A DNA stretch of 14,135 bases, taken from positions 1 through 14,135 of the forward strand of contig JAQCTH010000085.1 of assembly GCA_027686065.1 (NCBI GenBank). The letters are read 5' to 3'. Positions 1-7,353 of this stretch are shown one piece after another. Under the pieces are notes generated by a model. It ran no database searches. It saw only the letters and a program-made list of their open reading frames with translations, and was not told the DNA's origin. The stretch is from Clostridiaceae bacterium AF10-41 (GTDB taxonomy: Bacteria; Bacillota; Clostridia; Clostridiales; Clostridiaceae). Position 1 is the stretch's first letter. Each line of letters starts with the position of its first letter. The translations under genes were made by a program, and so were the position numbers.

Positions 1-67
1 GTTTATTTTACTTAACTTATATTCTGTTCAATTTTCAAAGATCTCAATCTGCGGCCTCATGGACTGC
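1..67 (-). promoter_or_regulatory. rRNA operon leader with boxA-like antitermination site
   Basis: On the minus strand, bases 43 to 25 read GATCTTTGAAAATTGAACA. This closely resembles the boxA element (CTTTGAAAACTGAACA type) found in Bacillus and Clostridium rRNA leaders shortly before 16S rRNA, where Nus factors bind to prevent premature termination. The site sits about 25-40 bases after the predicted start of the strong promoter. The 16S gene itself is not in the window; its presence just beyond base 1 is inferred from this leader. The rest of the leader, up to base 1, is AT-rich without an open reading frame. Confidence 0.72.
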
Positions 68-73
68 TTATTT

Positions 74-102
74 ATAATAACATTTTCTTCTTAAATTGTC
101 AA
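74..102 (-). promoter_or_regulatory. Strong sigma-A promoter of an rRNA operon leaving the window
   Basis: Read on the minus strand, TTGACA (97-102) is followed after exactly 17 bases by TATTAT (74-79). This is a near-consensus sigma-A promoter, with an A/T-rich tract just upstream that could act as an UP element. Transcription should start near base 67 and run off the left edge into the rRNA leader described separately. A much weaker promoter-like pair (TTGAAG, 16 bases, TAAGAT) lies further upstream around 160-190 on the same strand and might be a second rrn promoter. I give that one little weight. Confidence 0.8.
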
Positions 103-530
103 CATTTTTTTGTTAGCAATTTGTTTGTTATTTGCTTTCACTCCCTGACGACGCTATTTATCTTATCATGATATTGAATTTCTTCAAATCAACATTTATA
201 TTATATTCTTATATTATTATTATTATTCTACTTTTTTCTTATTTTTTCTTATTTTTTCATATAATGATACACGTGGTAAAGTTATCTTTATTATATGTCA
301 TATCTCACTATTTTTTATTAATTATAAGTTAATTCATTTCAATTCTCAGTTTCCTATAATCTATACTCAATAAAGTTAATAGTAGATTATATATTATTAT
401 AAAATAATTCACTCCTTACATATTATCAAAATTTTATTAGATAAATTATTGTATTTTTATTTTACTTAATGAGAATTTTAATTTAAGATATTATTATAAA
501 ATATTTATTATTAAAATTTTGGAGGATACT
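103..530. other. AT-rich intergenic region between rRNA promoter and lipoprotein gene
   Basis: This region of about 430 bases separates two divergent units: the rRNA operon leaving leftwards and the lipoprotein gene running right. It is extremely A/T rich. A short less AT-rich patch around 141-155 (CTCCCTGACGACGC) stands out and lies just upstream of the rRNA promoter on the minus strand. I see no convincing gene: the 66-codon hydrophobic reading frame at 132-332 has no ribosome binding site and is just translated poly-T/A sequence. No consensus promoter for the lipoprotein gene is visible, only many TATAAA/TATTAT-like strings around 489-500 without a good -35 box. Confidence 0.6.
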
Positions 531-1520
531 ATGCTAAGGAAATTTTTTTCTTTTTTAATTATATCAACATTTTTTTTAACAGGATGTAGTAGTAAGATAC
601 AGGAATCAGATTCTACTACAAAGAATCACACACTTTCAACGTCTTACAAAGAGAATATAACAACAAATAACAAAATAACCCTTTCTGGAAAAACTCTTAC
701 TAATTATAAATATATATATTTAGGAAATTTATTGTTTTTCCCTGATCCTAATAATAATAACAAGTTATCAGTATCTGAACTTGCTAAAAGCAGTACTATA
801 ATTTCTCAGAAATCAATAACAGATACCTTCGATTACTCTGTAGATTATCTTATTTCAAATAATGATATAATTTATTTCTCATCAATTTCTAAAGACAGAG
901 GATTATTTAAGTTGGATTATCAAAAGAATACTGTGACAAAACTTAATAACGACCATCCTAAGGGACTAATTTATTTGAAGGAAAATCTATATTATATAGA
1001 TTCAAACACTCAAAATATATATTCATATGATGTTAAATCTAATTCTAAATCATTGTTATCAACTTCTAAAGTTGGAAACTTCATTATAAATAATAATTTA
1101 ATATTTTATAGGAATCTAGATGATAATTCAAAACTATATTGTTTAAAAATAGATGGAAGTTCTAACTTTAAATTAACGGATGACTCTGTAGATAGTTTCG
1201 TTACTTATAATAATGAAATTTTATTTGTAAATAGTTCTGATAATAATACATTGTATTCTTTTAATATTTTAAATAACGAATCAAAAAAGATACTAAATGT
1301 AGATGCTAGTAAATTAAAGCAAAGTGATGAAAAAATTTATTTTATTAATAATGCTAGTGCTAATACAATTTGCCAACTTACAAAAAACAAAGAAAATAAT
1401 GACTACACATTTACTGAAATATTTGAAGATTCTACAAATGAATTTTTTCCTACTGATAAAGGAATCTTTATAGAAGCTTCCTCCAATATAAATGAAGTTA
1501 AGTTTATTAATATAAATTAA
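531..1520 (+). CDS. Predicted lipoprotein with beta-propeller-like repeats (DUF5050-like)
   Basis: This gene encodes 329 residues from the ATG at 531. That start is chosen over the in-frame TTG at 519 because GGAGG (521-525) sits five bases before it and the protein then begins with a classic lipoprotein signal: MLRK, a hydrophobic stretch (5-16), and lipobox LTGC with Cys19 as the lipidation site. The mature protein is probably anchored to the outer face of the membrane after a Ser/Thr/Asn-rich linker (20-55). The rest has roughly seven repeats of 37-50 residues, each opening with an aromatic/aliphatic strand: YIYLGN (61), DIIYFS (112), NLYYID (152), NLIFYR (189), EILFVN (229), KIYFIN (268) and GIFIEA (311). 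Most are followed by an L-Y/F-x-hydrophobic strand and a turn. This pattern fits the DUF5050 / YWTD-like beta-propeller family common in clostridial exported proteins. The ligand is unknown and no catalytic motif is visible. It is the only plus-strand gene, divergent from an rRNA operon and convergent with murD. Confidence 0.8.
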   Translation: MLRKFFSFLIISTFFLTGCSSKIQESDSTTKNHTLSTSYKENITTNNKITLSGKTLTNYKYIYLGNLLFFPDPNNNNKLSVSELAKSSTIISQKSITDTFDYSVDYLISNNDIIYFSSISKDRGLFKLDYQKNTVTKLNNDHPKGLIYLKENLYYIDSNTQNIYSYDVKSNSKSLLSTSKVGNFIINNNLIFYRNLDDNSKLYCLKIDGSSNFKLTDDSVDSFVTYNNEILFVNSSDNNTLYSFNILNNESKKILNVDASKLKQSDEKIYFINNASANTICQLTKNKENNDYTFTEIFEDSTNEFFPTDKGIFIEASSNINEVKFININ

Positions 1521-1561
1521 AATAATAAAAGGCCATATGGCCTTTTATTATTTTAATTTAT
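1512..1561. terminator. Bidirectional terminator, 50-bp perfect palindrome
   Basis: Bases 1512-1561 are a perfect inverted repeat of 25 + 25 bases centred on GGCCATATGGCC (1531-1542). On both strands the GC core is followed by TTTTATTATTTT, so it can terminate the lipoprotein transcript from the left and the murD transcript from the right. It is built into the genes: the lipoprotein stop codon (1518-1520) and the last codons and stop of murD (1548-1559) lie in the arms. Confidence 0.85.
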
Positions 1562-2927
1562 TTACAATTTCTTTAAATTTATTTCCTCTAATCATGAAAT
1601 TAGGAAACATATCAAAAGATGCACAAGCGGGTGATAAAGTAACTATGTCCCCTTCTTTAGCTAACTCTTTAGCTTTTAAAACTGCTTCTTCTAATGTATC
1701 TACCATACTTATAGAAATCTCAATTCCTTTTTCTTCTTTAAGCTTTTCAAAAGTACTTTTTATTTTATTTTTTGTATTTCCAAGAAGTATAAGTTCTTTT
1801 ATATAAGGATATCCTTCATCTGCTAGTGGTTCAAATGGTATATGCTTATCATATCCCCCTGCTATTAAGATAACCTTTTTCTCAAAAGCTAACAATCCTG
1901 CTAATGTTCTTGTTGGACTTGAAGCAATAGAGTCATTATAATACTTAACTCTATTAAGTTCTCTTACTAGTTCACATCTATGTTCAACTCCCACAAATGT
2001 TTCCGCCACTTTTTTCATTACTTTTAATGAAACATCCTCTTTGGTAGCTAAAAATGCAGCTAAATAATTTTCTATATTATGAATTCCCTTAATAGCTATA
2101 TCTTCTTTATTACATACTTCTTCATTATTTAGGTATAATATATTATCTTTTAAATATGCTCCATCCTTAATCTCTATTTTCGAGCTGAATTCTCTTACTT
2201 CTCCCTTAGCTTCTGAAATAAATCCATGAGTTATTTCATTTTCTCTATTTAAAATCAATAATCCATTTTTTTCTTGATATAAGAATATATTTTTCTTTGC
2301 ATCTATATATTCTTGCATATCTAAATGCATATCTAAATGATTTGGTGCAAGATTTGTTACAACTGCAACATCTACTGGACTATTCATAGTCATAAGTTGA
2401 AAACTAGATAATTCTAAAACAACTTTATCATTTTCTTTTATTTCTTCTATATTTGAAAATAATGGAGTTCCTATATTCCCTCCAACCCAAGTTTTATATC
2501 CAGCTTCTTTTAAAAGCTTAGATATAATTGTTGTTGTCGTTGTTTTCCCATCACTTCCTGTTACTCCATAAACTTTTCCCTTGCAATATCTAACGAACTC
2601 CTCCATCTCAGAGGTTATATATGCACCTTCTTTTTTTGCTTTCACTAAAGCATCACAATCTATCCTCATGGAAGGAGTCTTAAAAACTACATCGAATCCC
2701 AATAAATTATCTAAGTATTTTTCGCCTAATTCTAAAGAAACTGATAACGCATCAAATTCTACGGCTATATCTCCTAGATCCTCTCTATTTTTCTTATCAA
2801 ATGCAGTTACATTTGCTTCAAGCTTAACTAGAAATTTTATAAGAGGTATATTACTAACTCCAATACCAACCACTGCAACTTTTTTGCCCTTTATAAACTC
2901 TTTAAATTCACCAAATTGCTTCTTCAT
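1548..2927 (-). CDS. murD: UDP-N-acetylmuramoyl-L-alanine:D-glutamate ligase
   Basis: MurD adds D-glutamate to UDP-MurNAc-L-Ala with ATP hydrolysis in the cytoplasm, the second amino-acid step of peptidoglycan precursor synthesis. The 459 residues match the family's usual length. Seen in the sequence: an N-terminal Rossmann-like domain ([10 protein letters not shown], 17-26), the Mur ligase P-loop GSDGKTTT (124-131), LELSSFQL (171-178) with the conserved Glu, [10 protein letters not shown] (192-201), the AKKNIF segment (210-215) holding the lysine region that is carbamylated in the family, and a C-terminal ligase domain with EHRCELV and [10 protein letters not shown] (substrate and Mg binding). 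The start ATG has GGAGG six bases upstream (2934-2938). It follows glyS after the glyS terminator. The 187-base gap contains only weak promoter-like strings, so its promoter is uncertain. It stands apart from other mur genes here. Its 3' end is embedded in the palindromic terminator. Confidence 0.96.
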   Translation of the reverse strand: MKKQFGEFKEFIKGKKVAVVGIGVSNIPLIKFLVKLEANVTAFDKKNREDLGDIAVEFDALSVSLELGEKYLDNLLGFDVVFKTPSMRIDCDALVKAKKEGAYITSEMEEFVRYCKGKVYGVTGSDGKTTTTTIISKLLKEAGYKTWVGGNIGTPLFSNIEEIKENDKVVLELSSFQLMTMNSPVDVAVVTNLAPNHLDMHLDMQEYIDAKKNIFLYQEKNGLLILNRENEITHGFISEAKGEVREFSSKIEIKDGAYLKDNILYLNNEEVCNKEDIAIKGIHNIENYLAAFLATKEDVSLKVMKKVAETFVGVEHRCELVRELNRVKYYNDSIASSPTRTLAGLLAFEKKVILIAGGYDKHIPFEPLADEGYPYIKELILLGNTKNKIKSTFEKLKEEKGIEISISMVDTLEEAVLKAKELAKEGDIVTLSPACASFDMFPNFMIRGNKFKEIVNKLK

Positions 2928-3073
2928 AATCTTCCTCCAGAATTATATATAAAATATTATATGAAATATTTTCTACTACGTAACTCATTCTATAATATAT
3001 TAAAATGAATAAGTTCACCTTATTAAGTCTGTCCCAATTCTTTCTAATTATAACATTTAAATTTATTAAACAC

Positions 3074-3103
3074 AAAAAAGAGCAGAATATGTGACATTCT
3101 GCT
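3074..3103 (-). terminator. Intrinsic terminator of glyS
   Basis: On the minus strand, 11 bases after the glyS stop, AGCAGAAT (3103-3096) pairs with ATTCTGCT (3088-3081) around a seven-base loop. It is followed by C and then six T (3079-3074). This is an ordinary rho-independent terminator separating glyS from murD. Confidence 0.85.
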
Positions 3104-3114
3104 TCTTCTTATTA

Positions 3115-4506
3115 TTAGAATTCTAAGCTTTTTTCTATATAAGCTTCTAAATCTTCTATTTTAACTCTTTCTTGTTCCATAGTATCTCTATTTCTAATAG
3201 TAACTGCATTATCTTCTAATGTATCAAAGTCTATTGTTATACAGAATGGAGTTCCTATTTCATCTTGTCTTCTATATCTCTTACCTATACTTCCAGCCTC
3301 ATCATATTCTAAGTTAAACTTTTTGCTTAAATCTGAATATACATCTAATGCCTTTTCAGAAAGCTTTTTTGAAAGTGGTAAAATAGCTGCCTTATATGGT
3401 GCTAATGCCGGATGTAAATGCATAACTGTTCTAACATCTCCACCTTCTAATTCTTCTTCATCATAAGCATCTACTAAAAAGGCTAATGCAACTCTATCTG
3501 CACCTAAGGATGGTTCTATAACATAAGGAACATACTTTTCATTAGTAGCCGGATCTAAATAATTCATATCTTGACCTGAATGTTCTTGATGTTTCGTTAA
3601 GTCATAGTCTGTTCTATCTGCTATGCCCCATAATTCTCCCCAACCAAATGGGAATAAGTATTCTATATCTGATGTTGCATTTGAATAAAACGATAATTCT
3701 TCTTCTCCATGATCTCTCATTCTTAAGCTATCTTGTTTCACGCCTAATCCCAATAAGAAATTCCAACAATAATCCTTCCAATACTTAAACCATTCTAAGT
3801 CTGTTCCTGGCTTACAGAAAAATTCTAATTCCATTTGTTCAAATTCTCTAGTTCTAAAAGTAAAGTTTCCTGGTGTTATTTCATTTCTAAAGGATTTTCC
3901 TATTTGTGCAATTCCAAAAGGAACTTTTTTTCTTGAAGTTCTTTGTACAGATTTAAAGTTTACAAATATACCTTGAGCTGTTTCTGGTCTTAAATATATT
4001 GTGCTTGCAGAATCCTCTGTTATTCCTTGGAATGTTTTAAACATTAGATTAAACTTTCTTATATCTGTATAATTTAACTTACCGCACTTAGGACATACAA
4101 TCTTATTCTTTTCTATATATTCCTTTAATTGCTCATTAGACCATCCATCTGCACTTGCAACTTCTGCTCCATTTTCAGTCATATGATCTTCTACTATTTT
4201 ATCTGCTCTAAACCTAGCCTTACACTCTTTACAATCCATTAGTGGATCTGAAAATCCTCCAACATGACCTGATGCAACCCAAACTTCTGGATTCATTAAT
4301 ATAGCACAATCTACTCCAACGTTATAAGGACTTTCTTGAACAAATTTTTTCCACCATGCTTTTTTAACATTATTTTTGAACTCAACTCCTAGAGGACCAT
4401 AATCCCATGAATTTGCCAAGCCTCCATATATTTCTGAGCCTGGAAATACAAATCCTCTATTTTTACAAAGAGCAACAACTTTATCCATAGTTTTTTCTAC
4501 TGCCAT
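3115..4506 (-). CDS. glyS: Glycyl-tRNA synthetase, single-chain dimeric (eukaryote-like) type
   Basis: This class II enzyme charges tRNA-Gly with glycine in the cytoplasm. At 463 residues it is the compact homodimeric form found in many Firmicutes, archaea and eukaryotes, not the alpha2beta2 GlyQ/GlyS form. Residues visible: [13 protein letters not shown] (28-40) of the N-terminal catalytic part; two CxxC pairs (Cys92/95 and Cys138/141) that look like a zinc site in the insertion; [11 protein letters not shown] (171-181); motif 2 [21 protein letters not shown] (206-226); motif 3 [14 protein letters not shown] (331-344) with its Arg338; and a C-terminal anticodon-binding domain (about 355-460) including [17 protein letters not shown]. 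The ATG is preceded by GGAGG seven bases upstream. The gene is alone between its own promoter plus T-box leader and its own terminator, so its expression should rise when tRNA-Gly is uncharged. In some annotations this type is called glyQS. Confidence 0.97.
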   Translation of the reverse strand: MAVEKTMDKVVALCKNRGFVFPGSEIYGGLANSWDYGPLGVEFKNNVKKAWWKKFVQESPYNVGVDCAILMNPEVWVASGHVGGFSDPLMDCKECKARFRADKIVEDHMTENGAEVASADGWSNEQLKEYIEKNKIVCPKCGKLNYTDIRKFNLMFKTFQGITEDSASTIYLRPETAQGIFVNFKSVQRTSRKKVPFGIAQIGKSFRNEITPGNFTFRTREFEQMELEFFCKPGTDLEWFKYWKDYCWNFLLGLGVKQDSLRMRDHGEEELSFYSNATSDIEYLFPFGWGELWGIADRTDYDLTKHQEHSGQDMNYLDPATNEKYVPYVIEPSLGADRVALAFLVDAYDEEELEGGDVRTVMHLHPALAPYKAAILPLSKKLSEKALDVYSDLSKKFNLEYDEAGSIGKRYRRQDEIGTPFCITIDFDTLEDNAVTIRNRDTMEQERVKIEDLEAYIEKSLEF

Positions 4507-4533
4507 TTTAATACCTCCAATTTTTTTATAAAT

Positions 4534-4729
4534 AAAAAAGGCCTTAAATACCTAAAGGGACGAAATTTAACTTCCGCGGTTCCACCCTTCTTGGCTTTAG
4601 CCCAACTTTCTCATTGATTAATACTCAAAAGCGCCCTTCAGTATAAATTAATAACGATTTTCACCATGCATCGCCTCTCTAAAAGAAATTTAAACTTACT
4701 CTTCTTTCTCACTGTATTTATTAAATTAT
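4534..4729 (-). promoter_or_regulatory. T-box riboswitch (tRNA-Gly sensing) upstream of glyS
   Basis: The minus strand carries the hallmark T-box sequence AGGGTGGAACCGCGG (4588-4574). Upstream is a long stem I region. In it, TGAAGGGCGC (4640-4631) contains a GGC triplet (4635-4633) that fits a glycine specifier codon, though the neighbouring GGG register cannot be excluded by eye. A stem III hairpin, TTGGGCTAAAGCCAA (4604-4590), comes just before the T-box. AAGGG of the T-box can pair with CCCTT (4559-4555) to form the antiterminator. The same CCCTTTA strand can instead pair with TTAAGG (4547-4542), followed by six T (4539-4534), to form the terminator. The two structures are mutually exclusive. 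Uncharged tRNA-Gly stabilises the antiterminator and allows glyS transcription. The 5' end is estimated from the promoter. Confidence 0.92.
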
Positions 4730-4735
4730 ATATTA

Positions 4736-4763
4736 ATTTTACCAAAAGCATTATATATGTCAA
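4736..4763 (-). promoter_or_regulatory. Sigma-A promoter of the T-box/glyS transcript
   Basis: On the minus strand, TTGACA (4763-4758) is followed after 16 bases by TAAAAT (4741-4736). The start should lie near 4729, giving a leader of about 220 bases that includes the T-box. It begins only about ten bases after the terminator hairpin of the upstream tRNA gene, so glyS is insulated from upstream transcription. Confidence 0.75.
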
Positions 4764-4772
4764 GTGAAAAAT

Positions 4773-4822
4773 AAAAAGGTTTTTATAAATATAGATTACT
4801 CCATACTTATAAAAACCTTTTT
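4773..4822 (-). terminator. Terminator of the tRNA-Asn transcript
   Basis: AAAAAGGTTTTTATAA (4773-4788) is perfectly complementary to TTATAAAAACCTTTTT (4807-4822), giving a 16-bp stem with an 18-base loop starting four bases past the tRNA CCA end. On the minus strand the descending arm ends in CCTTTTTATTTTT, which works as the U tract. The near symmetry means it might also stop transcription in the plus direction. Confidence 0.75.
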
Positions 4823-4825
4823 AAA

Positions 4826-4900
<75 letters not shown>

Positions 4901-4918
4901 ATATTTGCTACATTAGTT

Positions 4919-4946
4919 ATTATATCAATTTTTATTAATATTGCAA
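4919..4946 (-). promoter_or_regulatory. Promoter of the tRNA-Asn gene
   Basis: On the minus strand a perfect TATAAT (4924-4919) lies 16 bases after TTGCAA (4946-4941), a four-of-six match to the -35 consensus. The predicted start is about a dozen bases before the mature 5' end of the tRNA at 4900, a typical short tRNA leader. This makes the tRNA gene independent of lysS. Confidence 0.65.
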
Positions 4947-5004
4947 GTGTTTTTATCAAAAAAGTTTTTTAAATTAATTCTTCAATTAATTTATTAAGTA
5001 AAAC

Positions 5005-5083
5005 AATTAACAATTAACAATTTAAGAATGAATACCTAAGAAATTTTAAATATAAAAATATCCCTAATTGTTAATTGTTAATT
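5005..5083. repeat. Inverted repeat of AATTGTT units downstream of lysS
   Basis: AATTAACAATTAACAATT (5005-5022) and AATTGTTAATTGTTAATT (5066-5083) are perfect 18-base inverted arms separated by 43 bases. Each arm is itself a tandem of the seven-base unit TTAACAA/TTGTTAA. Next to it, an 11-base direct repeat AATTTAAAATT occurs at 5080-5090 and 5101-5111. The block fills the space between the lysS stop (5124) and the tRNA promoter. It may form the 3' end of the lysS transcript, or be a remnant of a small dispersed repeat. There is no coding potential and no recognisable transposase. Confidence 0.6.
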
Positions 5084-5123
5084 TAAAATTATTAATTATT
5101 AATTTAAAATTTTATCATAACTT

Positions 5124-6629
5124 TTATTTAACTGGTTTCATTGTTGGGAACATTATAATATCTCTTATTGATGCTGAATCTGTTAAGAACATTATAAGTC
5201 TATCTATTCCTATTCCAAGTCCACCTGTTGGAGGCATGCCTGTTTCTAAAGCACTCATGAATTCTTCATCTATCATGTATGCTTCGTCATCTCCAAGCTC
5301 TCTTTCTTTTTCTTGTTGATTAAATCTTTCTCTTTGAACTATTGGATCATTAAGTTCTGAATATGCATTACAAAGTTCTCTTCCGAATACAAATCCTTCA
5401 AATCTTTCTGTAAACATATCATTTCCTCTCTTCTTCTTAGTTAGAGGTGATATTTCAACAGGGTAGTCACAAACAAATGTTGGTTGTATCATGTGTTGTT
5501 CTGAATATTCTTCAAATAAAAGATTTAAAACTTCCCCCTTTGTTACGTGCTTTATATCTTTTTTAAATTCTAAGTGTTTTTCTTTTGCTATAGCTTGTGC
5601 TTCTTCATCAGAATTTATGGAATTAAAATCTACATCTGCATATTCCTTAACTGCATCAACCATAGTTATTCTTCTCCATGGTGGTGCAAAGTCTATTTCA
5701 GTTCCTTGGTACATAACCTTAGTACTTCCATTAACTTTTTTGCAAACTTCAGCTATCATATTTTCTGTTATTTCCATCATATCATTATAATCAGCAAAAG
5801 CTTGATATAATTCAATCATAGTAAATTCTGGATTATGTCTTACTGACATACCTTCATTTCTAAAAGTTCTACCCATATCATATACTCTTTCAAGTCCTGC
5901 AACTATAGCTCTCTTTAAGTATAATTCAGGAGCTATTCTTAAGTACATGTCAATATCTAATGTATTATGATGTGTTACGAATGGTCTTGCTGAAGCTCCT
6001 CCTGCTATTGGTGCAAGCATTGGAGTTTCTAATTCTATAAAACCTCTATTATCTAAGAATTCTCTAATTCCTCTTAGTATAGAAGCTCTTTTTATAAAGT
6101 TACTCTTAACTTCAGGATTAGAAATCATATCAACTTCTCTTTGTCTATATCTTAAATCTGGATCCTTTAATCCATGCCACTTTTCTGGAAGTGGTTTTAA
6201 AGACTTACATATTAATTCAAAGCTTTTAACTTTAACTGAAACTTCTCCTGTTTTAGTTTTAAAAACTTCTCCTGTTGCTACAACCCAGTCACCTAAATCA
6301 TATGATTTATATGATTTTAAAGCCTCTTCTCCTACTTCATCAATCTTTATGAATAATTGAATTTTTCCATCTCTATCCTGAACATCTGAGAATACAACTT
6401 TACCTTGACCTCTTTTAGACATAATTCTTCCAGCAACTGTAACTACAGTTCCTGATAAACTTTCAAAATTATTTTTTACATCCTCTGACATATGAGTTCT
6501 TTCAACTTTATAAACGTCAAATGGATCCTTTCCTTGGCCTTGTAATTCTACTAACTTCTCTCTTCTTAATGCTTCTTGCTCACTAAACTGAGATTCTAAC
6601 TCTTGTATATTCATTTCCTCAGTTGACAT
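5124..6629 (-). CDS. lysS: Lysyl-tRNA synthetase, class II
   Basis: This enzyme attaches lysine to tRNA-Lys in the cytoplasm. Its 501 residues match the bacterial class II enzyme. Visible parts are an N-terminal helical segment (1-55), then an OB-fold anticodon-binding domain (about 60-145; [23 protein letters not shown]). The catalytic domain follows, with [22 protein letters not shown] (197-217), motif 2 [26 protein letters not shown] (256-281) and motif 3 GLGIGIDRL (470-478). The protein ends in the usual IIMFPTMKP tail. The start ATG has GGAGGG six bases upstream. Only 14 bases separate it from greA, so both should be read from the greA promoter. There is no T-box in front of lysS. No strong U-tract terminator follows; transcription probably ends in the AT-rich inverted repeat beyond the stop. 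Confidence 0.97.
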   Translation of the reverse strand: MSTEEMNIQELESQFSEQEALRREKLVELQGQGKDPFDVYKVERTHMSEDVKNNFESLSGTVVTVAGRIMSKRGQGKVVFSDVQDRDGKIQLFIKIDEVGEEALKSYKSYDLGDWVVATGEVFKTKTGEVSVKVKSFELICKSLKPLPEKWHGLKDPDLRYRQREVDMISNPEVKSNFIKRASILRGIREFLDNRGFIELETPMLAPIAGGASARPFVTHHNTLDIDMYLRIAPELYLKRAIVAGLERVYDMGRTFRNEGMSVRHNPEFTMIELYQAFADYNDMMEITENMIAEVCKKVNGSTKVMYQGTEIDFAPPWRRITMVDAVKEYADVDFNSINSDEEAQAIAKEKHLEFKKDIKHVTKGEVLNLLFEEYSEQHMIQPTFVCDYPVEISPLTKKKRGNDMFTERFEGFVFGRELCNAYSELNDPIVQRERFNQQEKERELGDDEAYMIDEEFMSALETGMPPTGGLGIGIDRLIMFLTDSASIRDIIMFPTMKPVK

Positions 6630-6643
6630 TAATATCCCTCCGT

Positions 6644-7126
6644 TTACTCTCTTCTTATTCCTAATACTTCAAACTTATTAACTCCACTAGGTACTAAAAC
6701 TTCAACTATTTCTCCTACTTTTTTACCTAGTAATGCTGCTCCTACTGGTGATTCATTTGATATTTTAAAATTCATAGGATCTGCTTCTGCTGAACCTACT
6801 ATTGAATATTCAACTTCTTCATCAAATTCATAATCCTTAACCTTAACTATTGCACCTACTGCTACTATATCTGTTGGTATTTCTGATTCATCAACAACCA
6901 CAGCATTTTTCAGCATATTTTCCAATTGTATAATTCTTCCTTCTGTGAAAGCCTGCTCATTTTTCGCTTCATCATATTCAGAATTCTCACTTAAATCTCC
7001 ATATCCTAATGCAACTTTTATTTTTTCAGTTATATCTTTTCTTTTAACAGTTTTTAGAAATTCTAATTCATCTTCTAATTTCTTTACACCTTCATATGTC
7101 ATTAAAAATTTTTTTGCTTCACTCAT
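6644..7126 (-). CDS. greA: Transcription elongation factor GreA
   Basis: GreA enters the secondary channel of RNA polymerase and triggers cleavage of the backtracked transcript 3' end, rescuing stalled complexes. The 160 residues are the normal length. The N-terminal coiled-coil hairpin (about 8-78) carries the conserved acidic tip [13 protein letters not shown] (43-55) with Asp44 and Glu47 coordinating the catalytic metal, then RIIQLENML. The C-terminal FKBP-like domain (about 85-160) includes [21 protein letters not shown] and [18 protein letters not shown]. The ATG has AAGGGGAG upstream (7133-7140). First gene of the greA-lysS unit. Confidence 0.97.
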   Translation of the reverse strand: MSEAKKFLMTYEGVKKLEDELEFLKTVKRKDITEKIKVALGYGDLSENSEYDEAKNEQAFTEGRIIQLENMLKNAVVVDESEIPTDIVAVGAIVKVKDYEFDEEVEYSIVGSAEADPMNFKISNESPVGAALLGKKVGEIVEVLVPSGVNKFEVLGIRRE

Positions 7127-7206
7127 GATTTTCTCCCCTTCAAATTTACTACTATTTTATTTAAATACCTAACACTAGGTCTGATATTCTCCAAATCATT
7201 TAAAAC

Positions 7207-7235
7207 ATTATAAATCAGCATATATCTTCTGTCAA
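7207..7235 (-). promoter_or_regulatory. Fully consensus sigma-A promoter for greA-lysS
   Basis: On the minus strand, TTGACA (7235-7230), 17 bases and TATAAT (7212-7207) match the sigma-A consensus exactly. The start should be near 7200, leaving an untranslated leader of about 74 bases. That leader contains a small hairpin, ACCTA-GTGT-TAGGT (7180-7167), not followed by a T run. I recognise no riboswitch. Confidence 0.88.
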
Positions 7236-7252
7236 CTAAGTAATGTTTCCAA

Positions 7253-7269
7253 AAGGCTTTGTGAGCCTT
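7253..7269 (-). terminator. Weak terminator-like hairpin after dusB
   Basis: On the minus strand, AAGGCT (7269-7264) pairs with AGCCTT (7258-7253) across a five-base loop, with only TT following. It lies about 85 bases beyond the dusB stop and just before the greA promoter. It may end the coaX-dusB transcript, but the short stem and poor U tract make it a weak candidate. Confidence 0.4.
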
Positions 7270-7318
7270 ATAGGTTTAATAGATATATATTATTCTCGTT
7301 TTTAATATATTTATTCTC

Positions 7319-7348
7319 CAATATATTAATTATTCAATATATTAATTA
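7319..7348. repeat. Short direct repeat in dusB-greA spacer
   Basis: CAATATATTAATTA occurs twice (7319-7332 and 7335-7348) at a 16-base period, with a degenerate third copy just to the left around 7302-7318. It is part of the A/T-only 3' flank of dusB. Nothing suggests function beyond replication slippage. Confidence 0.55.
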
Positions 7349-7353
7349 AACAC

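Noticed and set aside
132..332. 66-codon hydrophobic reading frame upstream of the lipoprotein gene
   Set aside because: It has a non-ATG start, no ribosome binding site and low-complexity Ile/Leu/Phe content that follows from A/T-only DNA; it lies between two promoters' upstream regions.
519..530. TTG start adding four residues to the lipoprotein
   Set aside because: The Shine-Dalgarno GGAGG lies within these bases and serves the ATG at 531, which gives a standard lipoprotein signal peptide.
2581..2952. 123-codon plus-strand frame antisense to murD
   Set aside because: It is a shadow of the murD coding sequence on the other strand with no ribosome binding site; murD has all family motifs.
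2941..3060. Promoter-like strings upstream of murD (GTGAAC ... TATAGA)
   Set aside because: The -35 match is only about three of six bases and spacing is ambiguous, so no promoter is called.
5005..5083. AATTGTT tandems as a CRISPR-like array
   Set aside because: The unit is seven bases, there are no unique spacers of uniform length, and no cas genes nearby.
5068..5319. Plus-strand frame over the lysS end and the AT-rich repeat
   Set aside because: It is antisense to conserved lysS motif 3 and begins inside the inverted repeat; no independent coding evidence.
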